64,000 nucleotides of DNA from Syntrophales bacterium (GTDB lineage: Bacteria > Desulfobacterota > Syntrophia > Syntrophales > UBA5619): contig JALNYO010000019.1 of assembly GCA_023229765.1 (NCBI GenBank), positions 1-64,000 of the forward strand, in the 5' to 3' direction. Shown piece by piece: positions 8,849-16,833 of the stretch (its first letter is position 1; every line of letters begins with the position of its first letter). Below the pieces are notes generated by a model. The model was not told the origin of the DNA. It worked only from the letters and a program-made list of their open reading frames with translations, and made no database searches. The translations under genes and the position numbers were made by a program.

Positions 8849-10042
8849 TTGTTTATCAATTTCTTTTATATGCTTAAGGAAAAGGGGGCGCCGGTCTCCC
8901 CCACCTCCTTTTTGCGCCTGCACAAGGCGCTTTCCCTCGGCCTGATCGACACCATTGACGATTTCTACACCGCGGCCCGTTCCATTCTCATCAAAAGCGA
9001 ACGCTATTTCGACATCTACGACCAGGTATTCTCCAACTATTTCAAGGGAGTGGCTATGCCGGAAGGAGAAGACGCCGAAATTAACGAGGTCATGAAGGCG
9101 CTTCTTGAAGAATGGCTCAAAAACCCCAGGGAACTCGCCGATATGCTCGGCATCGATGAAAAGGAGCTAAAGCGTTTTACGCCGGAGGAACTGCTCAAGT
9201 ACTTCATGGACCGCCTGAAGGAGCAGACGGAGGCCCATCACGGCGGCCGCAAATGGATAGGCACGGGCGGGTTCTCACCCGTGGGGCACTCCGGATATCA
9301 CCCGGGCGGAATGCGCGTAGGCGGGGTTTCCCGGAACAAATCCGCGATAAAAGTGGCGATGGAGCGGCGCTATAAGGATTATAATCAGGAAGGCCCGATA
9401 ACCGAGCTGCAGATGAATGAGGCCCTCAAGAAGCTCCGGATGATGCTTCCCCACGGACCGCGCGACGTCGTCAACGTTGATAAAACCATCTACGAAACAA
9501 TGAGAAACGGCGGTGAGATAACCCTTGTCTTCGACCGCCGTCTGACCGACCGGCTGAAAATCGTGCTGATGATCGACAACGGCGGGTGGTCGATGGACCC
9601 CTATATCGAGATCATCCAGACATTATTCACCTATGCCCGCTCCCAGTTCAAGGAGCTGAAGATCTACTTTTTTCACAACACCATCTACAGCCATGTCTGG
9701 TCAGACCCCCAGCGCCACCTCCGGCCGGAGTCGATCGAGGAGCTCGCGCGGCTCGATCCGGAGACCAGGCTGATTATCGTCGGCGACGCGGCGATGGCCC
9801 CCTCGGAGCTTTCCTGGGCAAACGGCGCCCTCTATATCGACCAGCATGAAAACCGCAGCAGCGAGGAGCGGCTGAATCTGCTCGCCCGCACCTTTCGCCA
9901 CTCCGTCTGGCTGAACCCCCAGGAGGAATCGAGCTGGAGCTATACCTGGACGATCGGTAAAATCGCCAACATCTTCCCCATGTTCGAGCTTACCTTGGAC
10001 GGCTTGGACAAGGCGGTGCAACTCTTGATGAAACGCAACTAA
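8849..10042 (+). CDS. VWA/CoxE-like protein, partner of MoxR ATPase
   Basis: 397-residue cytoplasmic protein. The N-terminus MFINFFYMLKEKGAPVS is the conserved beginning of CoxE-like VWA proteins, which supports the TTG start at 8849 (GGGG at 8837-8840, spacing about 8). The VWA domain begins around residue 230 (LKIVLMIDNGGWSMDPYIE). The canonical MIDAS DxSxS is changed to DNGGWS, so metal binding may be altered. The middle part is basic and Gly-rich. Together with the upstream MoxR it forms the common MoxR-VWA pair, whose target is not evident here. Confidence 0.85.
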   Translation: MFINFFYMLKEKGAPVSPTSFLRLHKALSLGLIDTIDDFYTAARSILIKSERYFDIYDQVFSNYFKGVAMPEGEDAEINEVMKALLEEWLKNPRELADMLGIDEKELKRFTPEELLKYFMDRLKEQTEAHHGGRKWIGTGGFSPVGHSGYHPGGMRVGGVSRNKSAIKVAMERRYKDYNQEGPITELQMNEALKKLRMMLPHGPRDVVNVDKTIYETMRNGGEITLVFDRRLTDRLKIVLMIDNGGWSMDPYIEIIQTLFTYARSQFKELKIYFFHNTIYSHVWSDPQRHLRPESIEELARLDPETRLIIVGDAAMAPSELSWANGALYIDQHENRSSEERLNLLARTFRHSVWLNPQEESSWSYTWTIGKIANIFPMFELTLDGLDKAVQLLMKRN

Positions 10043-10049
10043 AAATATT

Positions 10050-10946
10050 ATGGAAAACAAGGAATATCTGGATATTAAGGCCATCGCCATTCTGCTCGCC
10101 CTGACGCTGCTGTGGGGTTTGAATTACCCTGTCATCAAATATACAAACCAGGGAATATCGCCAGTTTTTTCCTCGGCCATCAGGTCAGTCATCGCCTCGA
10201 TCTTTGGGGTTCTCTACTGCATTCGGAAAAAAGAAACGCTGTTCCACACCGACATCAGACTTTTTCATGGGTTCATGGTGGGGCTGCTGTTCGGACTCGA
10301 ATTTGCGTGCGTTTATTTTGGGATGCTCTACACCGATGCGGTCCGTTCGGTGCTCTTCGTTTATCTGAGCCCCTTCGTGGTAGCCGCCGGCGCCCATTTC
10401 CTGCTCAAGGGGGATCGTCTCACCTTTTTAAAAACCGCCGGGCTGCTGCTGGCCTTTGCCGGCGTTTTCGCCGTTTTCTGGGGAAAACCGAAAACCGCCG
10501 GCCCTTCAATGCTTTTCGGAGACATTTTAGAGATCACCGCCGGTTTTTTTTGGGGGGCAACCACCTTGTACATCAAGAAATTCATGGCCCAAAAGGTCGA
10601 GCCTATCAACACCTTCCTGTATCAGCTCGTCTTCTCAATCCCTATTCTCTTCATAGTGAGCCTCATTCTGGAGCCCAGATGGATTTACAAAATCGACTTT
10701 TTCATCATCCTGGCCCTCTTTTTTCAGTCGTTTATCGTCGCCTTCATCTCCTACCTGATCTGGTTCAAACTCATCCACCAGTATTCGGTAAGCAGGCTTT
10801 CCGCCTTTACATTTTTCACCCCTCTTTTCGGGGTGCTCTTCGGGGTAATCTTCCTCAATGAAGAATTGACCCCTTCTTTGATGGTTGGCCTGCCGCTGGT
10901 TTCGCTGGGAATCTTTATCGTCAACTGGAGACGGCGAACGATTTAA
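10050..10946 (+). CDS. EamA/DMT-family transporter
   Basis: Inner-membrane exporter of the drug/metabolite superfamily with ten predicted membrane helices arranged as two EamA repeats (about residues 5-140 and 155-293). Typical features are LLWGLNYPVIKY near the start and the repeat-2 start GDILEITAGFFWGATTLYIKK. It starts 7 bases after the VWA stop, suggesting co-transcription. The substrate is unknown. It ends before a strong hairpin terminator. Confidence 0.88.
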   Translation: MENKEYLDIKAIAILLALTLLWGLNYPVIKYTNQGISPVFSSAIRSVIASIFGVLYCIRKKETLFHTDIRLFHGFMVGLLFGLEFACVYFGMLYTDAVRSVLFVYLSPFVVAAGAHFLLKGDRLTFLKTAGLLLAFAGVFAVFWGKPKTAGPSMLFGDILEITAGFFWGATTLYIKKFMAQKVEPINTFLYQLVFSIPILFIVSLILEPRWIYKIDFFIILALFFQSFIVAFISYLIWFKLIHQYSVSRLSAFTFFTPLFGVLFGVIFLNEELTPSLMVGLPLVSLGIFIVNWRRRTI

Positions 10947-10962
10947 TCGGGAGATTTTTGAC

Positions 10963-11010
10963 AAAAAAACCGCCCGGGCGATTGCAATAATCAGACCGGG
11001 CGGCAGTTTA
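10963..11010. terminator. Bidirectional terminator between EamA and Mrp genes
   Basis: Stem CCGCCCGG (10970-10977) pairs with CCGGGCGG (10996-11003), flanked by an A-run at 10963-10969 and a T-containing tail after the stem. It lies between two convergent genes and can serve both. The remaining bases to 11105 hold no gene. Confidence 0.65.
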
Positions 11011-11105
11011 AACTGGCAGCCGGCGATCAATGATGATCTCCGACTGCCGAAAACACTACCTTGCCAAAGCCGCTTCCTGGCGCTTTGCAGAAGCGGCCAA
11101 AGCTG

Positions 11106-11951
11106 CTAAGATGTTTTGCCGTTCATTGCCAGAATCGGCTTCACTACGCCGCGGAAAGCCTTCGCCGCTTCAGTTTCGCCAAAATGAGAAACAAACGGTT
11201 CCCCGTTGTCCGAGGTCTCGACGATGCGCGGATCAAGCGGGATGGTTCCCAAAAACGGCACACCCATTTCGTGAGCCATCTTTTCTCCGCCCCCGGTCTT
11301 GAAGACGTTGATAAGCTTGTTGCAGTGCGGACAGATGAGCCCGCTCATATTTTCGACGACTCCGGTCACCGGAACCTTTACCTGCCTGCAGAAACTTATG
11401 CATTTTCTGACGTCGTTCAGGGATAGATTCTGCGGGGTCGTAACAATGACGGCGCCGTCAATGCCCGGGATAAGCTGCGCGACCGACAGAGGCTCATCGC
11501 CTGTCCCCGGCGGGAAATCCACTATCAGGTAATCCAGGTTTCCCCATTCCACGTCAGTCAAAAGCTGTTTGATGACGCCCATCTTCATCGGCCCCCGCCA
11601 GATTACCGCATCATCCTTGTTCGGGATAAGGAAGCCTATAGACATGACCGACAGGTTCTCGCCGTACGGAACCGGCAGCATCTTTTCCCCCTTCACCTCC
11701 GGAACAACGCCCTCAAGCTTCAACAGGGTCGGGATGCTCGGCCCGTGAAAATCGGTATCCAGCAGGCCCACCTTCTGCCCTTCCATTGCCAGCGCCACCG
11801 CGATGTTGGCGGCGACCGTGCTCTTGCCGACCCCGCCCTTCCCGGAAAGCACCATTATCTTATGCTTTATCTTATTCAAGCTGGTATTGAGCTCCATTGA
11901 TTCTGTAAGCGACTTGAGACTGTCCGCTCCCTGGCTGTTTTCTTCACTCAT
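11106..11951 (-). CDS. mrp: Mrp/NBP35-type Fe-S carrier ATPase
   Basis: Cytoplasmic P-loop protein of the Mrp/ApbC family that carries and hands over Fe-S clusters. The deviant Walker A GKGGVGKST is at about residues 37-45, switch regions LLDTDFHGPSIP and VDFPPGTGDEPLS are present, and a CPHC motif near 232-235 is the cluster-bridging CxxC. 281 residues, a normal length for the form without the N-terminal DUF59 domain. A monocistronic minus-strand gene by layout. Confidence 0.93.
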   Translation of the reverse strand: MSEENSQGADSLKSLTESMELNTSLNKIKHKIMVLSGKGGVGKSTVAANIAVALAMEGQKVGLLDTDFHGPSIPTLLKLEGVVPEVKGEKMLPVPYGENLSVMSIGFLIPNKDDAVIWRGPMKMGVIKQLLTDVEWGNLDYLIVDFPPGTGDEPLSVAQLIPGIDGAVIVTTPQNLSLNDVRKCISFCRQVKVPVTGVVENMSGLICPHCNKLINVFKTGGGEKMAHEMGVPFLGTIPLDPRIVETSDNGEPFVSHFGETEAAKAFRGVVKPILAMNGKTS

Positions 11952-12110
11952 TTATTTTGTCCTTTCATAATTTTTTGTTTTCCCTTTTGCCTTATTCCTG
12001 TGAGGCAATATAGATATCGTGACACTGAAAAGCAAGCCTGAAAAATAAAAAAACGGCTTTTTTGCGCTTTCCGTCATCACATCCATCCCTCTTCTCAGAT
12101 AGCGCTTTGC

Positions 12111-12297
12111 CTAAGGGCCTGTCCGCAAATAACCTGGGCAAGATTGCGCTCAGATTTGGGCTGGATTTGGTTGCGGCGATTGAACAAAACCGCAAACGTA
12201 GCAGCGCTACGTTGAGGATTTTGTGATTGAGCCACAGCCAAAGATGGCCCAAAGATGAGATGCAAGATGTTCAGGTTATTTGTGGACAGGACCTTAG
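12111..12297. mobile_element. 187-bp inverted-repeat (MITE-like) element at the trmO 3' end
   Basis: Ends 12111-12136 and 12272-12297 match as inverted repeats at 24 of 26 positions. The two halves are loosely complementary throughout and meet at the palindrome CGTAGCAGCGCTACG (12198-12212), so the whole element can fold back on itself. No coding capacity. Its right end overlaps the last codons of trmO and supplies that gene's stop codon. The spacer from 11952 to 12110 holds no gene. Confidence 0.65.
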
Positions 12298-12831
12298 CTT
12301 GAAGACAAACCGCAACCATTCGGGGAAGCGCGGCTCTTTGATCTCCGGATAGATCCCCGCGTATGGTTTTATGTCTATTATCGGGCTGCCGTCAACCGCT
12401 TCGAGCCCCTTCACCCTCAAAACATTGCCGTCACGCTCCAGCAGTTCTGCCGTTGACACCAGAACAGGGTTGGGACGGGCGGGGCTGCGGGTGGCAAATA
12501 TCCCGGTTTCGGGAAATTCCTTCAACCCCATCGGGTGAACGTGGACAAGTGTCCGCTTTTTCTCTGCCAGGAGATGGGGCCAGTAAAGAACCACAATATG
12601 GGAAAATTCCTCTATGCCGTCCAGCAATCCTTCCAGCCCAGGATCGATCGCCAGCTCGGAGACAAGGGCCTCGATTTGCCGCATCTGCTTGCGTATTTCT
12701 TCCCCCTGCTCCTGCAGCTTGGCCGTATCGTCCACGCCCCTTTTCAGCGGCGCCTTCAAGGCACTGCGAACAACCCCGACCGGCCGCACAATCAACTCTT
12801 TCCGCCAGTTTTCTCCATTCATTGTTTCCAT
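12271..12831 (-). CDS. trmO: tRNA (N6-threonylcarbamoyladenosine-37-N6) methyltransferase TrmO
   Basis: TsaA/YaeB-fold enzyme that N6-methylates t6A37 in threonine tRNAs using S-adenosylmethionine. The family core is visible: PVGVVRS near the start, IEEFSHIVVLYWPH, then the signature TGIFATRSPARPNPVLVS, and VDGSPIIDIKPY. A charged helical insert follows the first strand. The start at 12831 (ATG) has GAGG five bases upstream; longer frames to 12870 are possible. The natural C-terminus appears to have been replaced: the last eight or so residues (after FVFK) and the stop come from the adjacent inverted-repeat element. Confidence 0.85.
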   Translation of the reverse strand: METMNGENWRKELIVRPVGVVRSALKAPLKRGVDDTAKLQEQGEEIRKQMRQIEALVSELAIDPGLEGLLDGIEEFSHIVVLYWPHLLAEKKRTLVHVHPMGLKEFPETGIFATRSPARPNPVLVSTAELLERDGNVLRVKGLEAVDGSPIIDIKPYAGIYPEIKEPRFPEWLRFVFKLRSCPQIT

Positions 12832-12955
12832 CCTAACCTCGCTTTTATTAAACCCATTGCAATGAATCACCTATGAAAATCAAGCCCTTATCCCATCCCA
12901 GTCCGGATGGACCAAGGGGCGTCTGCGCATAACTGCAAAGATAAATTGCCGGCGC

Positions 12956-14128
12956 TTATTCCTCCTTAATATCCAGGCGGGCAATAAGCAAAAGGCTCGC
13001 CAGCACGGCGCAGCCGACAATAATAAAGGCCAGTCCAAACTTGCCCGCATCGCCGAATATTCCCAGAAAAACAGGGACCAGCCCGGCGCCGACCAGATTG
13101 GCAATGAATACCGTAATAGCGACAGCCAGACTGCGGGCGGTTACGGGGACTATCCGCGAGAGCGCGGCAAATCCTGCCGGAAAGAAGCCCCCCGCAAGCA
13201 CCGGCTGCAGAAAAACCATTAGGGCAACCCATCTTCCCGGAATGATGCCCAGGAGGATCACCACCAGTCCGTTAAAGAAAATTACCAGGGCCATCGTCGG
13301 CTTGGCGCCGAAACGATCGACTATCCAGCCGGTAAAAAGGGCCACCGGGATGGCAGACAACCGGGACAGCCCCGCCAAAGTGTTCGCTGCATCCCTGTCC
13401 ATCCCCCTTTCCGCCGTCAAATAAAGCGGCAGCATATTGTAGATGCCGACGTTGATGGTAAGCGCCGCACAAAAAAGGGGAACCATCCTCCAGAAATCCC
13501 TATTGCCAACTACCAGGCGGATGTTGCCAAACGTCGGGGCGTCTCCTTTGAAGTTGCCGCCCAGAGAAAAACGGGGGAAAATCAAACCCATGACCATTAC
13601 GGCAATCCCGATAAAGACAAGGATAACCCTCCAGGGCAGTATCAAAAGCAGGCCTTCGGCCAGAAGCGGAACGGTAATGAAGGCAAGGATCGGGGCAAAT
13701 TCGTGGACGGCAAGCGCCTTGCCCCAGTGCCTTGACTCAAATGACGAGGTGACTGTTGTGATTCCGGAGGGGAGATAAAGACCGGTAAATATCCCGACAA
13801 GAAACAATCCTCCGCGGATCATCCACAACTCGCGACTGGCGGCGATCACCAGCAACGCGCAACCGGTGATAATTGCGGACAGAGAAATGGTGCGTCGATG
13901 TGTCAACCGCGAAGAGACCAGCCCGGAAACCATAAGCCCAATCGAATAACCAATGGCAAGCATCAGAAAGAAAAATCCGGCGCTGGAGTGACCAAAACCC
14001 AGTTCCTTCTCAATCACCGGCATCAGTGGCGCAGAGATAAGGCGGGAGACAAAATTGGCAAAAAACATCCCCGCCAAAAAAAATAATGGAAAAATCTTCG
14101 ATTTAACTGAAGTGGGAGCAGTTGTCAT
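12956..14128 (-). CDS. MFS transporter
   Basis: 390 residues with twelve predicted membrane helices and the MFS loop motif SSRLTHRRT between helices 2 and 3 and DRFGAKPT in the second half. Substrate cannot be inferred. Its ATG overlaps the stop codon of etfA (14125-14128), a translational-coupling arrangement, so it is probably the last gene of the etfB-etfA operon. An organic-acid or acyl-metabolite carrier would fit that context (inference). Confidence 0.85.
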   Translation of the reverse strand: MTTAPTSVKSKIFPLFFLAGMFFANFVSRLISAPLMPVIEKELGFGHSSAGFFFLMLAIGYSIGLMVSGLVSSRLTHRRTISLSAIITGCALLVIAASRELWMIRGGLFLVGIFTGLYLPSGITTVTSSFESRHWGKALAVHEFAPILAFITVPLLAEGLLLILPWRVILVFIGIAVMVMGLIFPRFSLGGNFKGDAPTFGNIRLVVGNRDFWRMVPLFCAALTINVGIYNMLPLYLTAERGMDRDAANTLAGLSRLSAIPVALFTGWIVDRFGAKPTMALVIFFNGLVVILLGIIPGRWVALMVFLQPVLAGGFFPAGFAALSRIVPVTARSLAVAITVFIANLVGAGLVPVFLGIFGDAGKFGLAFIIVGCAVLASLLLIARLDIKEE

Positions 14129-15162
14129 GAAATGTCCTTATTGCGCTTTTGCCTTTTGCAGGCATTGATCAAGAGCGGAAGGAAGAGCAGCAGATCCTCA
14201 ACGATGCAGACATCCGCCGCCTGGAAGATGGCGGCGCGGGGATCGCTGTTGACGGCGACTATAAACTGCGAGCCGCGCATCCCCGCCAGGTGCTGAAGGG
14301 CGCCGGAAATTCCGCAGGCGATATAGAGGCGGGGCGTTACGGTCCTTCCGGTCTGCCCAATCTGCAGGCGGGTGGAAAGCCAGCCCGCATCGCACACCGT
14401 TCGGGAGCCACCGACAGCGGAACGGGAAAAAAGCGACGCCAGATCGCGGACAAGGGAGAGATTCTCCTCTTTTCCAATGCCCCGCCCGGCGGAAACAACC
14501 ACCTCCGCAGCGGCAAGGTCGGCATCCTGCTCCGGCGCTGACAAAAGGCCAAGGGGGCGGCTCGCAAGCGCCATCTCCGGAACGGGAATGATCTTTGCCT
14601 GCACCGCAAGCAACCGCTCCTCGCTCAACACACCCTCCGGCTTCTGTGTTGCCTCGCCAGCGCCCCGGCAACGAAACGCCCCGGGAAGAAGGGTGATCAC
14701 TGTCGTTTCCGCCCTCGAAATTACCTCGGCCGTTATTTTACCGTTGAGCAGCGACCGTCGGAAGATTACATCCTCCCCCTCAACCCGGGCGCTTTCGCCC
14801 GCCGTGATGCAGCCGGCGTCCAGACGAACGGCAAGCCCTGGGGCAAAGTCAGCGCCATTTGCATTGTGGGCAATGCAGACAAAACGGGGTTTTATCTCAG
14901 CGAGAAGCGGGGCCAGAACGCCCTTCCACGCCTCCGCGCTGTAAGCGGCGAGGGAAGCTCCGGAAAAGCCGACGACGGCAACATCGGGAATTGCGGAAAG
15001 CAGGGCGACGGCCCTTGCAATCCCCTCTCCGAGCACAAAGACGCGAACCGGGGCAGTCTGATCGCTACGGAGGGCTTTCGCAAAAGCGATCAGCTCCATA
15101 GTGACCGGAGCGGGGAGACCGGCGGCAAGTTCGGCAACAACAACTATTTCCTGAGTCTTCAT
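14125..15162 (-). CDS. etfA: Electron transfer flavoprotein alpha subunit
   Basis: FAD-binding subunit of the ETF heterodimer that accepts electrons from acyl-CoA dehydrogenases. The C-terminal FAD domain is recognisable: VVSAGRGIGKEENL near residue 225, VGGSRTVCDAGWL with the family arginine, IGQTGRTVTPRLYIACGISGALQH, and IVAVNSDPRAAIF. The N-terminal domain is divergent. The start at 15162 (MKTQEIVVVAE) is preferred over the upstream open frame, which runs through a MITE-like element. 345 residues, slightly long. etfB precedes it and an MFS gene overlaps its end. Confidence 0.9.
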   Translation of the reverse strand: MKTQEIVVVAELAAGLPAPVTMELIAFAKALRSDQTAPVRVFVLGEGIARAVALLSAIPDVAVVGFSGASLAAYSAEAWKGVLAPLLAEIKPRFVCIAHNANGADFAPGLAVRLDAGCITAGESARVEGEDVIFRRSLLNGKITAEVISRAETTVITLLPGAFRCRGAGEATQKPEGVLSEERLLAVQAKIIPVPEMALASRPLGLLSAPEQDADLAAAEVVVSAGRGIGKEENLSLVRDLASLFSRSAVGGSRTVCDAGWLSTRLQIGQTGRTVTPRLYIACGISGALQHLAGMRGSQFIVAVNSDPRAAIFQAADVCIVEDLLLFLPLLINACKRQKRNKDIS

Positions 15163-15187
15163 TTTACAACCTGATAAATTTTGAAAC

Positions 15188-15343
15188 TCGAGATAATTGC
15201 AAAACTCCCCATTCTTGTCATTCCCGCAACGATTCTGAGTGTGAAAGCGAAGCTTAATGTTCATAATCAAGCTTGTAACTGCCCAAAATTATGGATGCCC
15301 GATAAAGGCATTCGGGCATGACAAAACGTTTTGCAATTGCCTC
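15188..15343. mobile_element. MITE-like inverted-repeat element, copy 2
   Basis: Shares with 8716-8815 the outer ends (AATTGCAAAAC near 15195, GTTTTGCAATT at about 15328-15338) and the inner GTCATTCCCG motif, but has a longer, different centre. No coding capacity. It fills the gap between etfB and etfA. Confidence 0.55.
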
Positions 15344-15356
15344 ACTCGGCTATTTT

Positions 15357-16130
15357 TCAAAAAAACGCCCGTTCGCGGAATATCTCGGCCAGGCGCTCCG
15401 CCTTTCCTTCTGCCGTTCCTTCCAAAAAGAATGACTTACCCGACGGCGCGGGCCAAGACAGGCACAAAAGCTCTTCGCGCCGGGACGCTTTCGGCAGGGT
15501 GTCAGCCGGGATGACAAGCAAGGGCTGGGAACGCGACCGCAAAACGTGGGAGAGGGCGGGATAACGCGGACGGTTGATCCCCGACTGAATTGTGAGCAAG
15601 GCCGGAAGGGGCAGCTCCAGCCCTTCCCGAAGCCCGCCTTCCAGTTCCCGCTCAACGGTCAAACGGCCATTTTCGGAAAACAGCCGCTCTTCCACGACGG
15701 CGGTCGCGCAGGGGATGCCCAGCAGTTCCGCAAGCATAGCTCCTGTCTGCCCGTACATCGCATCCTCCGACATCACCCCGGCCAAAATAAGGTCATAACA
15801 TCGCTCACGGACAAAAGCTGCTATCAAAAAGGCCGTATCACTTGGAAAAAGTTCCTGATTTTCGTCGTGAAGAATATGAATCGCCGCGTCGGCCCCCATT
15901 GCCAGCGCGCGACGCAAAACGGCGGCAACGCGGGGGGGGCCAACCGAAACCGCTTCCACCGAGCTTCCCGGCAGCGCCTCGCGTATCCTCAGCGCCTCCT
16001 CGACGGCAAACTCATCGAAACGATTCATCCGCCAGTCATTTTCTCCCACCAGCAAAGAAGCACCATCTTCGGAAATTCTGATATCCGCCTCGACAGCGGG
16101 CGTCTGTTTCACCAGAACCAGTATTTTCAT
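15357..16130 (-). CDS. etfB: Electron transfer flavoprotein beta subunit
   Basis: Adenosine-phosphate-binding subunit of ETF. The N-terminus MKILVLVKQTPAVEADIRI is the family start (VKQ.P). NRFDEFAVEEALRI, the glycine-rich DLILAGVMSEDAMYGQTGAMLAELLGIP (family AG..S.D...GQ.G..LA..L), and LPALLTIQSGINRPRYPAL follow. The start at 16130 gives this clean N-terminus; in-frame ATGs at 16139 and 16148 are possible. 257 residues, normal. First gene of etfB-etfA-MFS. Confidence 0.92.
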   Translation of the reverse strand: MKILVLVKQTPAVEADIRISEDGASLLVGENDWRMNRFDEFAVEEALRIREALPGSSVEAVSVGPPRVAAVLRRALAMGADAAIHILHDENQELFPSDTAFLIAAFVRERCYDLILAGVMSEDAMYGQTGAMLAELLGIPCATAVVEERLFSENGRLTVERELEGGLREGLELPLPALLTIQSGINRPRYPALSHVLRSRSQPLLVIPADTLPKASRREELLCLSWPAPSGKSFFLEGTAEGKAERLAEIFRERAFF

Positions 16131-16186
16131 AATCGATTTCATGAACATTAAACTGCGCTTTCATCCTTCTTTGCGACGGCGCACCG

Positions 16187-16636
16187 TCATTCCCGTGCCG
16201 TTACGGGCCGATTCATCGCCAGGAGTTTCCTGCCCTCACGAAAGAGCACCTCCATCTTATCCATCGTCGTTGACTCGACAAAGCCGCGGCCAAAGTGGGG
16301 GTGCGCGATGACGTCCCCCTTCTCGTAGAGCTCTGTCATGCCATAATCCCAGACGGCCACATCCTGACCGAGTGCGGCATTTTTTAACTCCCACAGCCTG
16401 TTTGCCTCCGGGCGAACCGGTTTCAGAACAGGCGCAAGCCGTCCCCCTATCCTCCGTATCTCGGGAATCTCCTTCTTTTTTACCGGCGCCGGCCCATGAT
16501 GACGATGTTCGGAGCCACAAGTCCGGCACTTAACCCCGGAAACCACCCCGTTCACCTCGAAAAGAACGACATGGGCCAACGTCAGCCGACAGTGTGTACA
16601 ATAGGAATCAATAAATTTTCCAACCAGAGTAGCCAC
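16187..16636 (-). CDS. Small zinc-ribbon protein, function unknown
   Basis: 149 residues from a GTG start at 16636, chosen because GGGGGAGG lies five bases upstream. The N-terminal half has two Cys pairs, CTHC (about residue 14) and CRTCGSEHRHH (about 36-46), which look like a zinc ribbon. The C-terminal half (GDVIAHPHFGRGFVESTTMDKMEVLFREG) resembles small SH3-like beta domains such as those of CarD-like proteins. A regulatory or RNA-polymerase-associated role is possible but not shown. It lies 57 bases upstream of etfB on the same strand and may share its transcript. Confidence 0.65.
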   Translation of the reverse strand: MATLVGKFIDSYCTHCRLTLAHVVLFEVNGVVSGVKCRTCGSEHRHHGPAPVKKKEIPEIRRIGGRLAPVLKPVRPEANRLWELKNAALGQDVAVWDYGMTELYEKGDVIAHPHFGRGFVESTTMDKMEVLFREGRKLLAMNRPVTARE

Positions 16637-16833
16637 AATAACCTCCCCCTTTTTCTTATCCGCGCCGCCTTTATCACGATGGCCGCCATTTGCAAACCTG
16701 ATTTTCGCGACGGCCAAAATGCAGAACACCCCCCGAATCCCCTCGTTCACCAAGGGATTCAGGGGGCGTTCGTATTTTGTTATCAATAACTATTGCTTAG
16801 CTGCGTTTCCGTCCTCCGGGGCCTGCAACCTCG

